A program made the position numbers and the translations under genes. A stretch of 64,000 bases of DNA from Actinomycetospora sp. NBRC 106378 (GTDB taxonomy: Bacteria; Actinomycetota; Actinomycetes; Mycobacteriales; Pseudonocardiaceae), in contig NZ_BSTT01000005.1 of assembly GCF_030269685.1 (NCBI RefSeq), forward strand, positions 310,001-374,000. Reading direction: 5' to 3'. The notes below the pieces were generated by a model. It ran no database searches, was not told where the DNA came from, and saw only the letters and a program-made list of their open reading frames with translations. How positions within the stretch are numbered: position 1 is the first letter of the stretch; the number at the start of each line of letters is the position of its first letter. This document shows positions 7,808-18,186 of this stretch, in pieces.

Positions 7808-8572
7808 ATGACGACGGACGCCGACCGGGCCGCGCGGGAGCGCCTCGCCCAGGAGGCCCGCGCGACCGCGACGACCCTGCTCGACTGGGTCGGCACGCGC
7901 GTCGAGAGCACCCGGGCCGACAGCACCCGGACCGACGGCACCCGCGCCGAGCCCGGCGAGCGACCGCGGCAGAGCCCCGGCCCCTGCACCTGGTGCCCGG
8001 TGTGCGCGCTGGTCGCCGCCCTGCGCGGCGAGCAGCCCGAGCTGACCGCGACGCTGGCCGAGCAGGCGTCGGGCCTGCTGGTGCTGCTGCGCCTGCTCGT
8101 GCAGGCCCACGCCACCGGCAGCCACGACCACCACGACCACCAGGGCCCGTCGCCGACCGCCCCGTCGCCGACCGCCCCGTCGCCGACCGCCTCGTCGCCT
8201 GCCGCCCCGCAGGACGTGCCGGGCACGCCCGTCCGGCCGGCGGAGTGGGGCGCCCCCACCTGGCCGGCCGACGTCCCGTGGGACGTCGCCCCGCACGCCA
8301 CCTTCGACCCGGCGCCCCCCGCCCGCGACGCGCCGCCCGAGTCCCCGGCCGAGGACGCGCGGACGGCCCCCGACCGGCCCACCGGCCGTCGGGGACCCCG
8401 ACCCAGCCCGCGCCGGGCGCCGGGAGCCCCCGCAACCGACGTCGAGGAGCCCGTCGTGACGGCCGCGCCTCCGGAACCCGTGGTGACCGGACCCGTCGTC
8501 CGGAACCCGGCGACGGGCACCCGCCGCGGGGTGCAGCGCATCCCCGTGCGTCGCCGGCCGCGCCCGTGCTGA
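7808..8572 (+). CDS. Actinobacterial CxxCxxC-type protein with disordered tail
   Basis: A 254-residue protein following the ArsA-type ATPase by 25 nt. A helical N-terminus leads to PCTWCPVCALVAALRGE near residues 58-74, with CxWCPxC able to bind metal, then a Leu-rich helix. The rest is low complexity: SPTAPSPTA repeats (15-nt DNA repeats, 8146-8205), Pro/Arg-rich, ending RRRPRPC. Only the first 110 residues resemble the short Rv2183c-type neighbour of mycobacterial ArsA. Function unknown; a client-binding or regulatory partner of the ATPase is plausible. ATG follows GGGGGAAGCC. Confidence 0.65.
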   Translation: MTTDADRAARERLAQEARATATTLLDWVGTRVESTRADSTRTDGTRAEPGERPRQSPGPCTWCPVCALVAALRGEQPELTATLAEQASGLLVLLRLLVQAHATGSHDHHDHQGPSPTAPSPTAPSPTASSPAAPQDVPGTPVRPAEWGAPTWPADVPWDVAPHATFDPAPPARDAPPESPAEDARTAPDRPTGRRGPRPSPRRAPGAPATDVEEPVVTAAPPEPVVTGPVVRNPATGTRRGVQRIPVRRRPRPC

Positions 8573-9519
8573 CGGTCGGGGTCGACATCGGCGGCACCAC
8601 GGTCAAGGCGGGCCTGGTCGCCGGCGACGGGACGTTGCTCGCAAGCCGCGTGGCCGCGACGCCACGGCAGTCCGGCGAGCTCGACGAGACGGTCGCGAAG
8701 CTCGTCGCGCACCTCGCCGACGAGGCCCGCGCCGACGGCCGGGAGGTCGGGGCGGTGGGGCTCGCGGTCGCCGGGTTCGTCGACCCGGACCGGCGCTCGG
8801 TGTCCTTCGGGGCCCACCTGCCGTGGCGGGACGAGCCGGTCGTCGACCGGATGACCGAGCGGCTGGGCCTGCCGGTCACCCTCGAACACGACGCGAACGC
8901 CGCGGGCCTCGCCGAGCACCGGGTCGGGGCGGCGCGGGGTGCCCGGGTCGCGGTGCTCGTGGCGCTCGGCACCGGCATCGGGGCGGCCCTCGTCATCGAC
9001 GGTCGCGTGTTCCGCGGCGCCTACGGGGTCGCGCCCGAGCTGGGCCACGTCGTCGTCGTGCCCGGCGGTCGGCCCTGCCCCTGCGGCAAGCGCGGCTGCC
9101 TGGAGCGCTACTGCAGCGGCACCGCCCTCGGCGCGAGCGCCGACGAGCTGGTGTCGGCCAGCGAGGACTTCTCGACGCTGCGCGCCACGTGGGAGCGGGG
9201 CCTGCCGCTGTCGGGGCGCGACGTCGCCCACGCCGCGGCGGGTGGCGACGCCCTGGCCCGCCGGGTGGTGGCGGACTTCGCGGCGTGGCTGGGCCGGGGC
9301 CTCGCGCTCGTCGCGGACACCTTCGACCCCGACGTCGTCGTGATCGGCGGGGAGGTCTCGGCCTCGTCGGCGGTCTACCTCGACGACGCCCGCGCGGTCT
9401 ACGCCGCCGAGGTCACCGGGCGCGGCCACCGGCGCCTGGCCGACGTGCGCGCCGCGGTCCTCGGCGGGGACGCCGGCATGATCGGCGCCGCCCTGGACGC
9501 GGGGGAGCGGGCGCTCTAG
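8566..9519 (+). CDS. ROK-family sugar kinase (glucokinase-like)
   Basis: A 317-residue kinase. The phosphate loop DIGGTTVKAGLV lies at residues 5-16, EHDANAAGLAEH near 103, and GTGIGAALVIDG near 135. The ROK zinc signature PCPCGKRGCLE near 165-175 follows GHVVV, including the three Cys ligands, and VIGGEV closes the ATP site near 260. It likely phosphorylates glucose with ATP, but polyphosphate or other sugars are possible. Start is GTG overlapping the previous stop by 7 nt; it ends tail to tail with the minus-strand gene (CTAG). Confidence 0.85.
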   Translation: MLTVGVDIGGTTVKAGLVAGDGTLLASRVAATPRQSGELDETVAKLVAHLADEARADGREVGAVGLAVAGFVDPDRRSVSFGAHLPWRDEPVVDRMTERLGLPVTLEHDANAAGLAEHRVGAARGARVAVLVALGTGIGAALVIDGRVFRGAYGVAPELGHVVVVPGGRPCPCGKRGCLERYCSGTALGASADELVSASEDFSTLRATWERGLPLSGRDVAHAAAGGDALARRVVADFAAWLGRGLALVADTFDPDVVVIGGEVSASSAVYLDDARAVYAAEVTGRGHRRLADVRAAVLGGDAGMIGAALDAGERAL

Positions 9520-10082
9520 ATCGTGCCGTCGGGGTCGTCGGACTCCGACGGCCGTCGCATCCCGACCACGAGCCAGCCCAGCCCGGCCGCCATGGCCAGC
9601 AGGCCGGGCACGATGCCGAGGCCGGCGATCCCGCCGACCAGGGCGGGCAGTGCGAGGAGCACGACGCCGGCGACGAGCAGCAGCAGCCCGAACAGGCTGG
9701 ACATCCCGATCTTCGGCAGCGGGGGCGGCTCCGGCGGGACGAAGTGCTCGTCCTCCGCGCGCGCCGGGGCGTGGGGCCGGTGCGCGGCGGGCGGCGGCGT
9801 CGGGGTCACGGGCTCCGGGGCGGGTGTGAAGAGCTCGTCGGAGGGCCGCTCGGGGTGCGCCGACGGCTGTCCCTGCGGCGGGGTGGCGAGCCCCACCCCG
9901 GAGGAGGGCCCGTCGTCGGGGATGACGGGCCAGCGCGGGGCGTCCGCGGCGGCCCAGTCGGCCACGATCGCGGCGAACGCGGCGTCGACGTCGGCGGGCT
10001 CGGAGAAGCGCCGGGCGTCCGCGGGGAGGCCGGAGCCCGCCTCGTCACGTCGGGCGGCGTCCTCGGGATCGGGAGTGCTCAT
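9516..10082 (-). CDS. Proline-rich membrane protein with two C-terminal helices
   Basis: A 188-residue protein of unknown function. The first 125 residues are acidic and Pro-rich (FTPAPEPVTPTPPP, FVPPEPPPLPK) and probably disordered in the cytosol. Two hydrophobic helices follow at about 127-148 and 150-173, then a short charged tail. ATG overlaps the stop of the esterase gene upstream on the same strand (TCAT read on plus), so they form an operon. Similar short proteins accompany this esterase in relatives, from memory. It may tether something to the membrane, but nothing in the sequence says what. Confidence 0.65.
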   Translation of the reverse strand: MSTPDPEDAARRDEAGSGLPADARRFSEPADVDAAFAAIVADWAAADAPRWPVIPDDGPSSGVGLATPPQGQPSAHPERPSDELFTPAPEPVTPTPPPAAHRPHAPARAEDEHFVPPEPPPLPKIGMSSLFGLLLLVAGVVLLALPALVGGIAGLGIVPGLLAMAAGLGWLVVGMRRPSESDDPDGTI

Positions 10083-10867
10083 ACGGGGTTCCCTGCGTCG
10101 GCGCGGGCGACTCTGGCGGCATCGAGCCGGCGGGCGAACTCGGTGCTGCCGGCGAAGATCGTGGGGGCGTCGTGGTCGAGCGTGGCCACGTGGAAGCTGT
10201 CGTGCAGGACGACCTCGGTGGCGTCGGTGGTCGACACCCCGTCGAGGACGAGCTGCGCGTTCACCGGCTCCACCACGTGGTCGTCGGTCGAGCGGTAGAG
10301 CAGCACCGGGCTCGTCACCCGGGGGAGGTCCTCCCGGACCACGGACCACAGCTCGGTGAGCGACACGAACGCCTTGAGCGGCACCCGGTCGTACCCGAGC
10401 TCGGTGACTCCCGGCTTCGCGACGTCGTTCGCGACCCCGGGCGCCCAGGGCCACAGCCGAGCGAGGTAGCGGGCGAACGCGGCGTCGCGGCGCAGCGTGG
10501 TCACCGAGGGGTTGACCAGGCAGATCCCGGTGATCCGGTCGCCGTACTCCTCGGCGACGCGCAGGGTCAGCGTGCCGCCCATCGAGAGCCCGAAGACGAA
10601 CACCGAGCGGTACCGGTCGAGCAGGTCGTCGACGGCGCGGGTGATCTCCCCGTACCAGTCCGGCCAGCGGGTGGCCTGCATGTCCCGCCAGCGCGTGCCG
10701 TGCCCCGGCAGCCGCGGGCCGCGCACGGCGATCCCCTCGGCCGCGAGGTGCTCGCCCCACGGCCGCATGCTCTGCGGCGAACCCGTGAACCCGTGGGAGA
10801 GCACGACGCCGATCTCGGCGCCCTCGGGGTCGGCGGAGAACGGCTCCGCCCCGGGCATCACCGGCAC
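10079..10867 (-). CDS. Alpha/beta-hydrolase, carboxylesterase/monoacylglycerol-lipase type
   Basis: A 262-residue hydrolase of acyl esters. LSHGFTGSPQSM near residue 30 is the oxyanion HG motif. The nucleophile is Ser in GLSMGG near 105, the acid Asp in YRSTDDHVV near 210, and the His in HDSFHVATLDHD near 240. The fold and length fit the EstA/Rv-type thermostable carboxylesterase family. Three in-frame starts lie close together: GTG 10867, GTG 10861 and ATG 10858. The first gives MPVMPGAEPF, which matches family openings, and it has GGAGG 4 nt upstream. Substrate unknown; membrane glycerides are possible. Confidence 0.8.
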   Translation of the reverse strand: MPVMPGAEPFSADPEGAEIGVVLSHGFTGSPQSMRPWGEHLAAEGIAVRGPRLPGHGTRWRDMQATRWPDWYGEITRAVDDLLDRYRSVFVFGLSMGGTLTLRVAEEYGDRITGICLVNPSVTTLRRDAAFARYLARLWPWAPGVANDVAKPGVTELGYDRVPLKAFVSLTELWSVVREDLPRVTSPVLLYRSTDDHVVEPVNAQLVLDGVSTTDATEVVLHDSFHVATLDHDAPTIFAGSTEFARRLDAARVARADAGNPV

Positions 10868-11038
10868 TGCGCCTCCACGACGATCAGGCCTCCACGACGG
10901 GGATCGTGGGCGCGACGACGGCGCCCGTCCCCATCGTGGCACGTCCCACACCCCGGCGGTACGTGCAGGTGCTCGATCCGGTGGTGGTGTCGGCGACCGG
11001 TCGGTGTGGGTCGGTGTGGGTCCGGCGACGCGCTGTCG

Positions 11039-11068
11039 TTGTCCCCGGGCGCCGCGGCTCCCTACGCT
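11039..11068 (+). promoter_or_regulatory. Probable promoter of the plsC-type acyltransferase gene
   Basis: TTGTCC (11039-11044), an 18-nt spacer and TACGCT (11063-11068) precede the gene by 34 nt. The string CCCTACGCTG also occurs at the crtE promoter on the other strand (20826-20817). Just upstream, GGTCGGTGTG is repeated twice in tandem (about 10999-11019) and could be an operator. Confidence 0.5.
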
Positions 11069-11101
11069 GCGACATCCGAGGGGTCCGGAGGAAGGGGAGC
11101 G

Positions 11102-11794
11102 TTGCTCTACTGGTTGATGAAGTGGGTCTTCATGGGACCGCTGATGCGTGCGGCGTTCCGGCCCGAGGTCCGCGGGGCGGACAACCTCCCGCGCACCGGC
11201 GGAGCGCTGGTCGCGTCGAACCACCTCGCGGTGCTCGACTCCTTCGTCCTCCCGCTCATGGTGCCGCGCCGGATGGCCTTCCCGGCCAAGGCGGAGTACT
11301 TCACGACGCCGGGTCCGGTCGGCACCCTGCAGCGCTGGTTCTTCACCGGCATGGGACAGGTCCCGATCGAACGGGGCAACGGGCGGGCCGCCCGCGCCGC
11401 CCTCGACACCGGGATCCGGGTGCTGCGCGAGGGGCGCCTGTTCGGCATCTACCCGGAGGGCACCCGTTCGCCCGACGGCCGGCTCTACAAGGGCCGCACC
11501 GGGGTGGCGCGCATGGCACTCGAGGCCGGCGTGCCGGTGGTGCCCGTCGCGATGATCGGCACGGACCGGGCCAATCCCGTCGGTTCCCGCTTCTGGCGCC
11601 CGGTGAAGATCACGATCGTGATCGGGAGCCCGCTCGACTTCTCCCGTTACGCCGGCATCGCCGACGACCGCCAGGTCGAGCGCGCGATCACCGACGAGGT
11701 GATGGACGCCATCCTCGAGCTCTCCGGGCAGGAGTACGTGGACGTCTACGCCTCCAAGGCGAAGGAGAGCGCGGGCGACTCCGCCGCGGCCTGA
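11102..11794 (+). CDS. plsC: 1-acyl-sn-glycerol-3-phosphate acyltransferase
   Basis: A 230-residue membrane-associated enzyme that acylates lysophosphatidic acid to phosphatidic acid. The HX4D catalytic motif is NHLAVLD near residues 40-46, the substrate motif YPEGTRSPDG lies near 117-126, and VPVVPVAMIG near 143 is the last PlsC block. The N-terminus LYWLMKWVFMGPL is a membrane-binding helix. The start is TTG: GGAGGAAGGGGAG sits just upstream, no ATG or GTG precedes the conserved helix, and homologues open at the same point. Corresponds to Rv2182c. Confidence 0.87.
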   Translation: MLYWLMKWVFMGPLMRAAFRPEVRGADNLPRTGGALVASNHLAVLDSFVLPLMVPRRMAFPAKAEYFTTPGPVGTLQRWFFTGMGQVPIERGNGRAARAALDTGIRVLREGRLFGIYPEGTRSPDGRLYKGRTGVARMALEAGVPVVPVAMIGTDRANPVGSRFWRPVKITIVIGSPLDFSRYAGIADDRQVERAITDEVMDAILELSGQEYVDVYASKAKESAGDSAAA

Positions 11795-11800
11795 CAGAAT
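11795..11800 (+). promoter_or_regulatory. -10-like CAGAAT before the nuclease gene
   Basis: CAGAAT ends 8 nt before the GTG at 11809, in the position of a leaderless promoter, and no ribosome binding site precedes the GTG. The first base departs from TAnnnT and the site lies at the plsC stop, so transcription may instead come from plsC. Confidence 0.3.
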
Positions 11801-11808
11801 CCGGGTCC

Positions 11809-12315
11809 GTGGCACGGATCTTCTACGACTGCGAGTTCATCGAGGACGGGACGACGATCGACCTCGTCTCCCTCGGGGCGGTCGACGAGGACGGGCGGGA
11901 GTTCTACGCGATCTCCCGCGCGTTCGACCCCATGAAGGCGGGCCCCTGGGTGCGCAAGAACGTGCTGGACAAGCTCCCGCCCTCGTCCGACCCGGCGTGG
12001 CGCAGCCGCCTGCAGCTGCGCGAGGACTTCCACGCCTTCGTGACGGCGGGTCCGGGTGCGGTGGAGCTGTGGGCCTGGAACGCGCCGTACGACCACGTGG
12101 TGGTCGCCCAGCTGTGGGGGGCGATGCCCGACCTGCCGCGCAACCTCCCGCGCTTCACCCGCGACCTGCGCCAGCGCTGGGACGACGTCGGGCGCCCCGA
12201 GCTGCCGCCCGCGCCGCCGGACGCCCACGACGCCCTCGCGGACGCCCGGCACAACCTCGTCAAGTGGACGGTGATCGACGAGATCTGGCGCGCACGGATG
12301 GGCGAGCCGGAATGA
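11809..12315 (+). CDS. 3'-5' exoribonuclease, Rv2179c-like (DEDD fold)
   Basis: A 168-residue nuclease of the RNase T-like fold. ARIFYDCEFIEDG gives the first acidic pair (D and E) near residues 7-9. NAPYDHVVV near 87 and DAHDALADARHN near 143-154 supply the remaining Asp and His residues expected of a DEDDh-type active site. In M. tuberculosis the homologue trims 3' overhangs of RNA. It starts at GTG 14 nt after plsC, and its stop overlaps an upstream alternative start of the next gene. Confidence 0.83.
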   Translation: MARIFYDCEFIEDGTTIDLVSLGAVDEDGREFYAISRAFDPMKAGPWVRKNVLDKLPPSSDPAWRSRLQLREDFHAFVTAGPGAVELWAWNAPYDHVVVAQLWGAMPDLPRNLPRFTRDLRQRWDDVGRPELPPAPPDAHDALADARHNLVKWTVIDEIWRARMGEPE

Positions 12316-12344
12316 CCGCCGCCGGAGCGGGGTTCCCTACGCCC

Positions 12345-12773
12345 ATGAGCGAGCAGGTGGAGACCAGCCCGACCGACTGGGTGCGCGAGCAGATCGAGCA
12401 GATCCAGGAGACGGGGACGACCGAGGGCATCACCGTCAAGGGATCGCCGATCGTCCTGATGACCCTGCGCGGCGCGAAGACCGGCAAACTGCGCCACACG
12501 CCGGTGATGCGCGTCGAGCACGACGGGGACTACGCGATCGTCGCGTCCAAGGGCGGGGCGGACGAGCACCCGACCTGGTACCACAACATCGTCGCGAACC
12601 CGGAGTTCCCGATCCAGGACGGTCGCGAGACGAAGACCTACCGCGCCCGCATCGTCGAGGGCGAGGAGCGCGCGCAGTGGTGGGAGCGGGCCGTCGCCGC
12701 GTACCCGCCCTACGCCGACTACCAGGAGGCCACCGACCGACAGATCCCGGTGTTCGTGGCCGAACCGGTCTAG
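12345..12773 (+). CDS. Deazaflavin (F420)-dependent nitroreductase-family protein
   Basis: A 142-residue protein of the Ddn/FDOR family, which uses reduced cofactor F420 to reduce quinones or nitro compounds at the membrane. Family landmarks are LMTLRGAKTGKLRHTPVMRVEHDGDYAIVASKGG and HPTWYHNIVANPEF, the cofactor-binding core. ATG 12345 is preferred; an upstream in-frame ATG (12312) overlaps the nuclease stop and would add 11 residues of weak homology. The physiological substrate cannot be told from sequence. Confidence 0.85.
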   Translation: MSEQVETSPTDWVREQIEQIQETGTTEGITVKGSPIVLMTLRGAKTGKLRHTPVMRVEHDGDYAIVASKGGADEHPTWYHNIVANPEFPIQDGRETKTYRARIVEGEERAQWWERAVAAYPPYADYQEATDRQIPVFVAEPV

Positions 12774-12789
12774 GGCGAGGATCCGGGGC

Positions 12790-13743
12790 GTGCGCATCGG
12801 ACTGGTCGGCGGCGGCTTCCCGGAGGTCCGCCGGTGTCTCACCGCAGCCCTGGCGGAGCTCGCGATCCCCGAACTCGGCGATGTCGAGCTCGTCGACGTC
12901 CCGCACGCGGCACCGGTGGCCGCCGACGTGCTGGCCCCTCTGGGCAGCACGGTCGACGGCCCGCTGATCGACGCGTGCGGGGCGCGGCTGGTCCAGCAGT
13001 TCGGCGTGGGCGTCTCGGGGGTGGACCTCGAGGCGGCCCGCGCCCGCGGCGTGCCGGTGGCCAACGTGCCCGGCGGCGGGTCCGGCAACGCCACCGCGGT
13101 CGCCGAGATCGCCCTGCTGCTGCTCCTGGCGCTCCTGCGCCGGTTCGAGGAGGCGCGGGCGGGCGTGGCCGAGAAGGCCGTGGGGTCGCCCATGGGCCTC
13201 ATGCTGCGCGGGCGCACGGTGGCGGTCCTCGGCACCGGCGACATCGGGGTCGAGGTCGCCGTGCGGCTGCGCGCGTTCGGGGTCCACGTCGTCGGCATCG
13301 GGCGACGCGAGGCCGCCGACTACCCGGCGGCCGCCGCGGTCGTCGACGAGTACCGCCGCGGCGACCTGCCCACGGCACTGGCGGGCTGTGACGACCTCGT
13401 GGTCGCCTGCCCGCTGACGGAGCAGACGCGGGGGGTCGTCGGCCCGGCGGCGCTCGCGGCGCTGAACCCGGGCGGGCACGTGATCAACGTGGCGCGCGGG
13501 CCCGTCGTCGACCGCGAGGCCCTGCTGGCCGCACTCGCCTCGGGCCGGCTCGCCGGGGCCGGCCTGGACGTCACGTGGGTGGAGCCGATCGACCCGCACG
13601 ACGAGCTGCTCGAGCACAACGTGGTGGTCACGCCGCACGTCGGCGGGATCACCGAGGAGTCCTACGCCGGGATGGCCCGGGGCTTCGTGACGAACGTCGG
13701 CCGCTTCGTCCGGGGGGAACCGATCAGGCACCGCGTCGCGTGA
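12790..13743 (+). CDS. D-2-hydroxyacid dehydrogenase family protein
   Basis: A 317-residue NAD(P)-dependent oxidoreductase. The dinucleotide fold is LGTGDIGVEVA near residues 147-157, with GIGRREA after the second strand, where the Arg pair suggests NADP preference. Catalytic residues are Arg in NVARGPV near 235, Glu in VTWVEP near 262, and His in TPHVGG near 283. It interconverts 2-oxo and D-2-hydroxy acids, specificity unknown. The GTG start sits 16 nt after the F420 gene. It does not carry the ACT domain of SerA. Confidence 0.83.
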   Translation: MRIGLVGGGFPEVRRCLTAALAELAIPELGDVELVDVPHAAPVAADVLAPLGSTVDGPLIDACGARLVQQFGVGVSGVDLEAARARGVPVANVPGGGSGNATAVAEIALLLLLALLRRFEEARAGVAEKAVGSPMGLMLRGRTVAVLGTGDIGVEVAVRLRAFGVHVVGIGRREAADYPAAAAVVDEYRRGDLPTALAGCDDLVVACPLTEQTRGVVGPAALAALNPGGHVINVARGPVVDREALLAALASGRLAGAGLDVTWVEPIDPHDELLEHNVVVTPHVGGITEESYAGMARGFVTNVGRFVRGEPIRHRVA

Positions 13744-13746
13744 CAG

Positions 13747-13752
13747 TAGGCT
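13747..13752 (+). promoter_or_regulatory. -10 element of probable leaderless aroG transcript
   Basis: TAGGCT lies 8 nt before the GTG start at 13761, with no Shine-Dalgarno in between. It begins just after the stop of the previous gene, so aroG may have its own leaderless promoter. Confidence 0.45.
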
Positions 13753-13754
13753 GA

Positions 13755-16345
<2,591 letters not shown>

Positions 16346-16453
16346 GGCTGGATGCTAGGCGCGCGGGCGGCGGCGCGTCCGCGCCGACGCGCGGGGTCGC
16401 GTCTCCCGTGAGACTGATGTGTGCACGCTGGCGCTCTGGCACAGTGTGCTCCG

Positions 16454-16813
16454 ATGACCGCCGCACTGACCGCTCTCGTGGGTCGCGAAGTCGACGCCCT
16501 GACCCTCGCCGAGGCCGGCGAGCGGCTCGGCGTGCCCCGCACCCGTGTCAGCCAGATGATCAAACAAGGCCAGCTCCTCGGGGTCCGCGAGGGCGACAAG
16601 TGGATCGTCCCCGCCGCCTTCCTCGTCGAGTCCGGGGTGGTCAAGGGCCTGCCGGGCCTCATCACCCTGCTGCGCGACGGCGGCTACACCGACGCCGAGA
16701 TCCTCCGCTGGCTCTTCCAGGAGGACCCCACGCTGCCCGGTGCACCCATCGAGGCGCTGCGCTCGGACCGCGGTGGGGAGGTCAAGCGCCGCGCCCAGGC
16801 GATGGCGTTCTGA
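16454..16813 (+). CDS. HTH DNA-binding protein, Rv2175c-like, candidate PknL substrate
   Basis: A 119-residue winged-helix protein. DALTLAEAGERLGVPRTRVSQMIKQGQLLGVREGDKWIVPAAFL is a MerR/excisionase-like reading head, and VVKGLPGLITLLRDGGYTDAEILRWLFQED is the C-terminal domain typical of Rv2175c. In M. tuberculosis PknL phosphorylates this protein near its N-terminus and blocks DNA binding; here Thr2 and Thr6 are candidates. ATG 16454 is favoured; an upstream GTG (16421) would add 11 residues. The 108-nt gap to pknL must hold both divergent promoters, but no convincing hexamers were found. Confidence 0.88.
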   Translation: MTAALTALVGREVDALTLAEAGERLGVPRTRVSQMIKQGQLLGVREGDKWIVPAAFLVESGVVKGLPGLITLLRDGGYTDAEILRWLFQEDPTLPGAPIEALRSDRGGEVKRRAQAMAF

Positions 16814-17132
16814 GCCCGGTCCTCCCCAGCAGGGTCCCGACGACGGGTGCCAGGGCCGCGGTGCGCCGCGGCCCCAGGGTGCGCAGCAGACCGGTCACGA
16901 CGGCGGGCCCGTGCCAGGCGCGCACGCGGTCGGTGCCGTCGACGACGTCCACCGCGACGAGCGTCGGCGCGTGCGGCGGCTCCGCGCCGTAGACCTCGGT
17001 CCGCCACTGCTGCACGCGGTAGTCGCGCAACGGTAGGACCTCGAGCCCGCGCACCCGTCGTCGGACCTCGGCGGCGACGGCGCGGCAGCGGTGGCAGTCC
17101 GCGTCGAAGGCGAGGACCAGCTCGTCGGGCAC
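16782..17132 (-). CDS. DCC/DUF393-type small protein
   Basis: A 116-residue protein that opens LVLAFDADCHRCRAVAAEV. The D-x-D-C-x-x-C pattern is that of the DCC family, predicted thioredoxin-fold thiol-disulfide oxidoreductases. Later PLRDYRVQQW and APTLVAVDVVDGTDRVRAWHG fit the family's remaining strands. The start is GTG 17132; its last 32 nt overlap the convergent HTH gene. It is the last gene of the minus-strand crt operon, separated from crtB by palindromic repeat B, so it may have reduced transcription from crt. Activity unproved. Confidence 0.65.
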   Translation of the reverse strand: MPDELVLAFDADCHRCRAVAAEVRRRVRGLEVLPLRDYRVQQWRTEVYGAEPPHAPTLVAVDVVDGTDRVRAWHGPAVVTGLLRTLGPRRTAALAPVVGTLLGRTGLRTPSPGRGA

Positions 17133-17150
17133 GCCCCCACCCTGGCTGAG

Positions 17151-17195
17151 CGAACGGCACCTTCGCAGCATCTATGTGCCCGAGAGTGCCGTTCG
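17151..17195. repeat. 45-bp dispersed palindromic repeat, copy B
   Basis: The left arm CGAACGGCACCTTCGC (17151-17166) and right arm CGAGAGTGCCGTTCG (17181-17195) flank AGCATCTATGTGCC, the core of copy A read from the other strand. The left arm has drifted slightly. It lies in the 64-nt gap between crtB and the DCC gene, where it could terminate or attenuate the crt transcript. Confidence 0.8.
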
Positions 17196-17196
17196 T

Positions 17197-18186
17197 TCAC
17201 CGGGTACGGCGTCGTACCCCCGGCCGGTGCCGGGCCGCGACGGCGCGGAGCAGGCCCGGGCCGGCCACGGCCGCCCGGCGGGCGTTGCTGACGACCACGC
17301 GGTGGGCGAGCACGTCGTAGTCCGCCGCCACGATCTCGTCGAGGATGCCGCCGTAGAGCACGGAGGCGGTCCGGACGCACGGCCGTGAGACGGGGTCGAG
17401 CAGGGCGATCCCGGCGTCGGCCCGGCGGTACATCGCGCGCGTCCGGGCCACGAGGTGGGCGATCGCGCGGCGGACGCGGTCGTCGGTCCGGCCGTGCTCG
17501 CGGCACCAGGTGAGCAGCTCGCGGTCGACGCCGAAGGCCGCGAGCTCGTCGGCGGGCAGGTAGACACGTCCGCGGTCGAGGTCCTCGCCGACGTCGCGCA
17601 GGAAGTTGGTGACCTGGAAGGCGACCCCGAGCGCCGCGGCCGAGGGCTCCGCCTCCTCGCGGGGGACGACGGTCCCGAGCACGGGCAGCACCTGCAGCCC
17701 GATGACCGCGGCCGACCCGTGCACGTAGACCGCGAGGTCGTCGAACGTCGGGTAGTCGGTGACGGTCAGGTCCATCGCCATCGAGTCCATGAAGTCCTCG
17801 AGGTGGCGGTGGTCGATGCCGTAGCGGTCGACGGTGTGCGCGAGGGCGGCGACCACGGGCTCGTCGTCCAGGACGTCCCGCTCCCCGGACAGCGCCACCC
17901 GCATCCGCGCCCGGATCTCCTCGATCCGTGCCACGACCTCCTCGACGGTGGCCGCGCCGGGGGCGTCGACCACGTCGTCGGCCATGCGCGCGAAGCCGTA
18001 CAGCGCGTGGATCGCGGGCCGCTGGGCCGGGGTGAGCAGCCGGGTCGCGAGGAAGTACGTCCGGCCGTGCTCGGCGTTCAGGGCGCGGCACCGGGCGTAC
18101 GCGCCGCGCAGGGCGGGCGTCGTGATCCCGGCCGCGTCCAGCTCGACCGCCGCCCCGCGGGGCGGGGTAGCCAGATCCGTCGTCAC
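17197..18186 (-). CDS. crtB: Phytoene synthase (squalene/phytoene synthase family)
   Basis: A 329-residue enzyme joining two geranylgeranyl diphosphates to phytoene. The Asp-rich motifs that bind Mg-diphosphate are [10 protein letters not shown] near residue 67 and [20 protein letters not shown] near 192; YGFARMADD and DSMAMDL are family hallmarks. The squalene-type HpnC/D split is absent and the neighbour is crtI, so a carotenoid role is favoured over hopanoids. Its start overlaps the crtI stop by 4 nt. The C-terminus is Arg-rich. Confidence 0.88.
   Translation of the reverse strand: MTTDLATPPRGAAVELDAAGITTPALRGAYARCRALNAEHGRTYFLATRLLTPAQRPAIHALYGFARMADDVVDAPGAATVEEVVARIEEIRARMRVALSGERDVLDDEPVVAALAHTVDRYGIDHRHLEDFMDSMAMDLTVTDYPTFDDLAVYVHGSAAVIGLQVLPVLGTVVPREEAEPSAAALGVAFQVTNFLRDVGEDLDRGRVYLPADELAAFGVDRELLTWCREHGRTDDRVRRAIAHLVARTRAMYRRADAGIALLDPVSRPCVRTASVLYGGILDEIVAADYDVLAHRVVVSNARRAAVAGPGLLRAVAARHRPGVRRRTR

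Noticed and set aside
6541-9429. 962-codon minus-strand frame
   Set aside because: Antisense to the ArsA ATPase, the Cys protein and the ROK kinase, all with clear motifs; a typical high-GC artefact.
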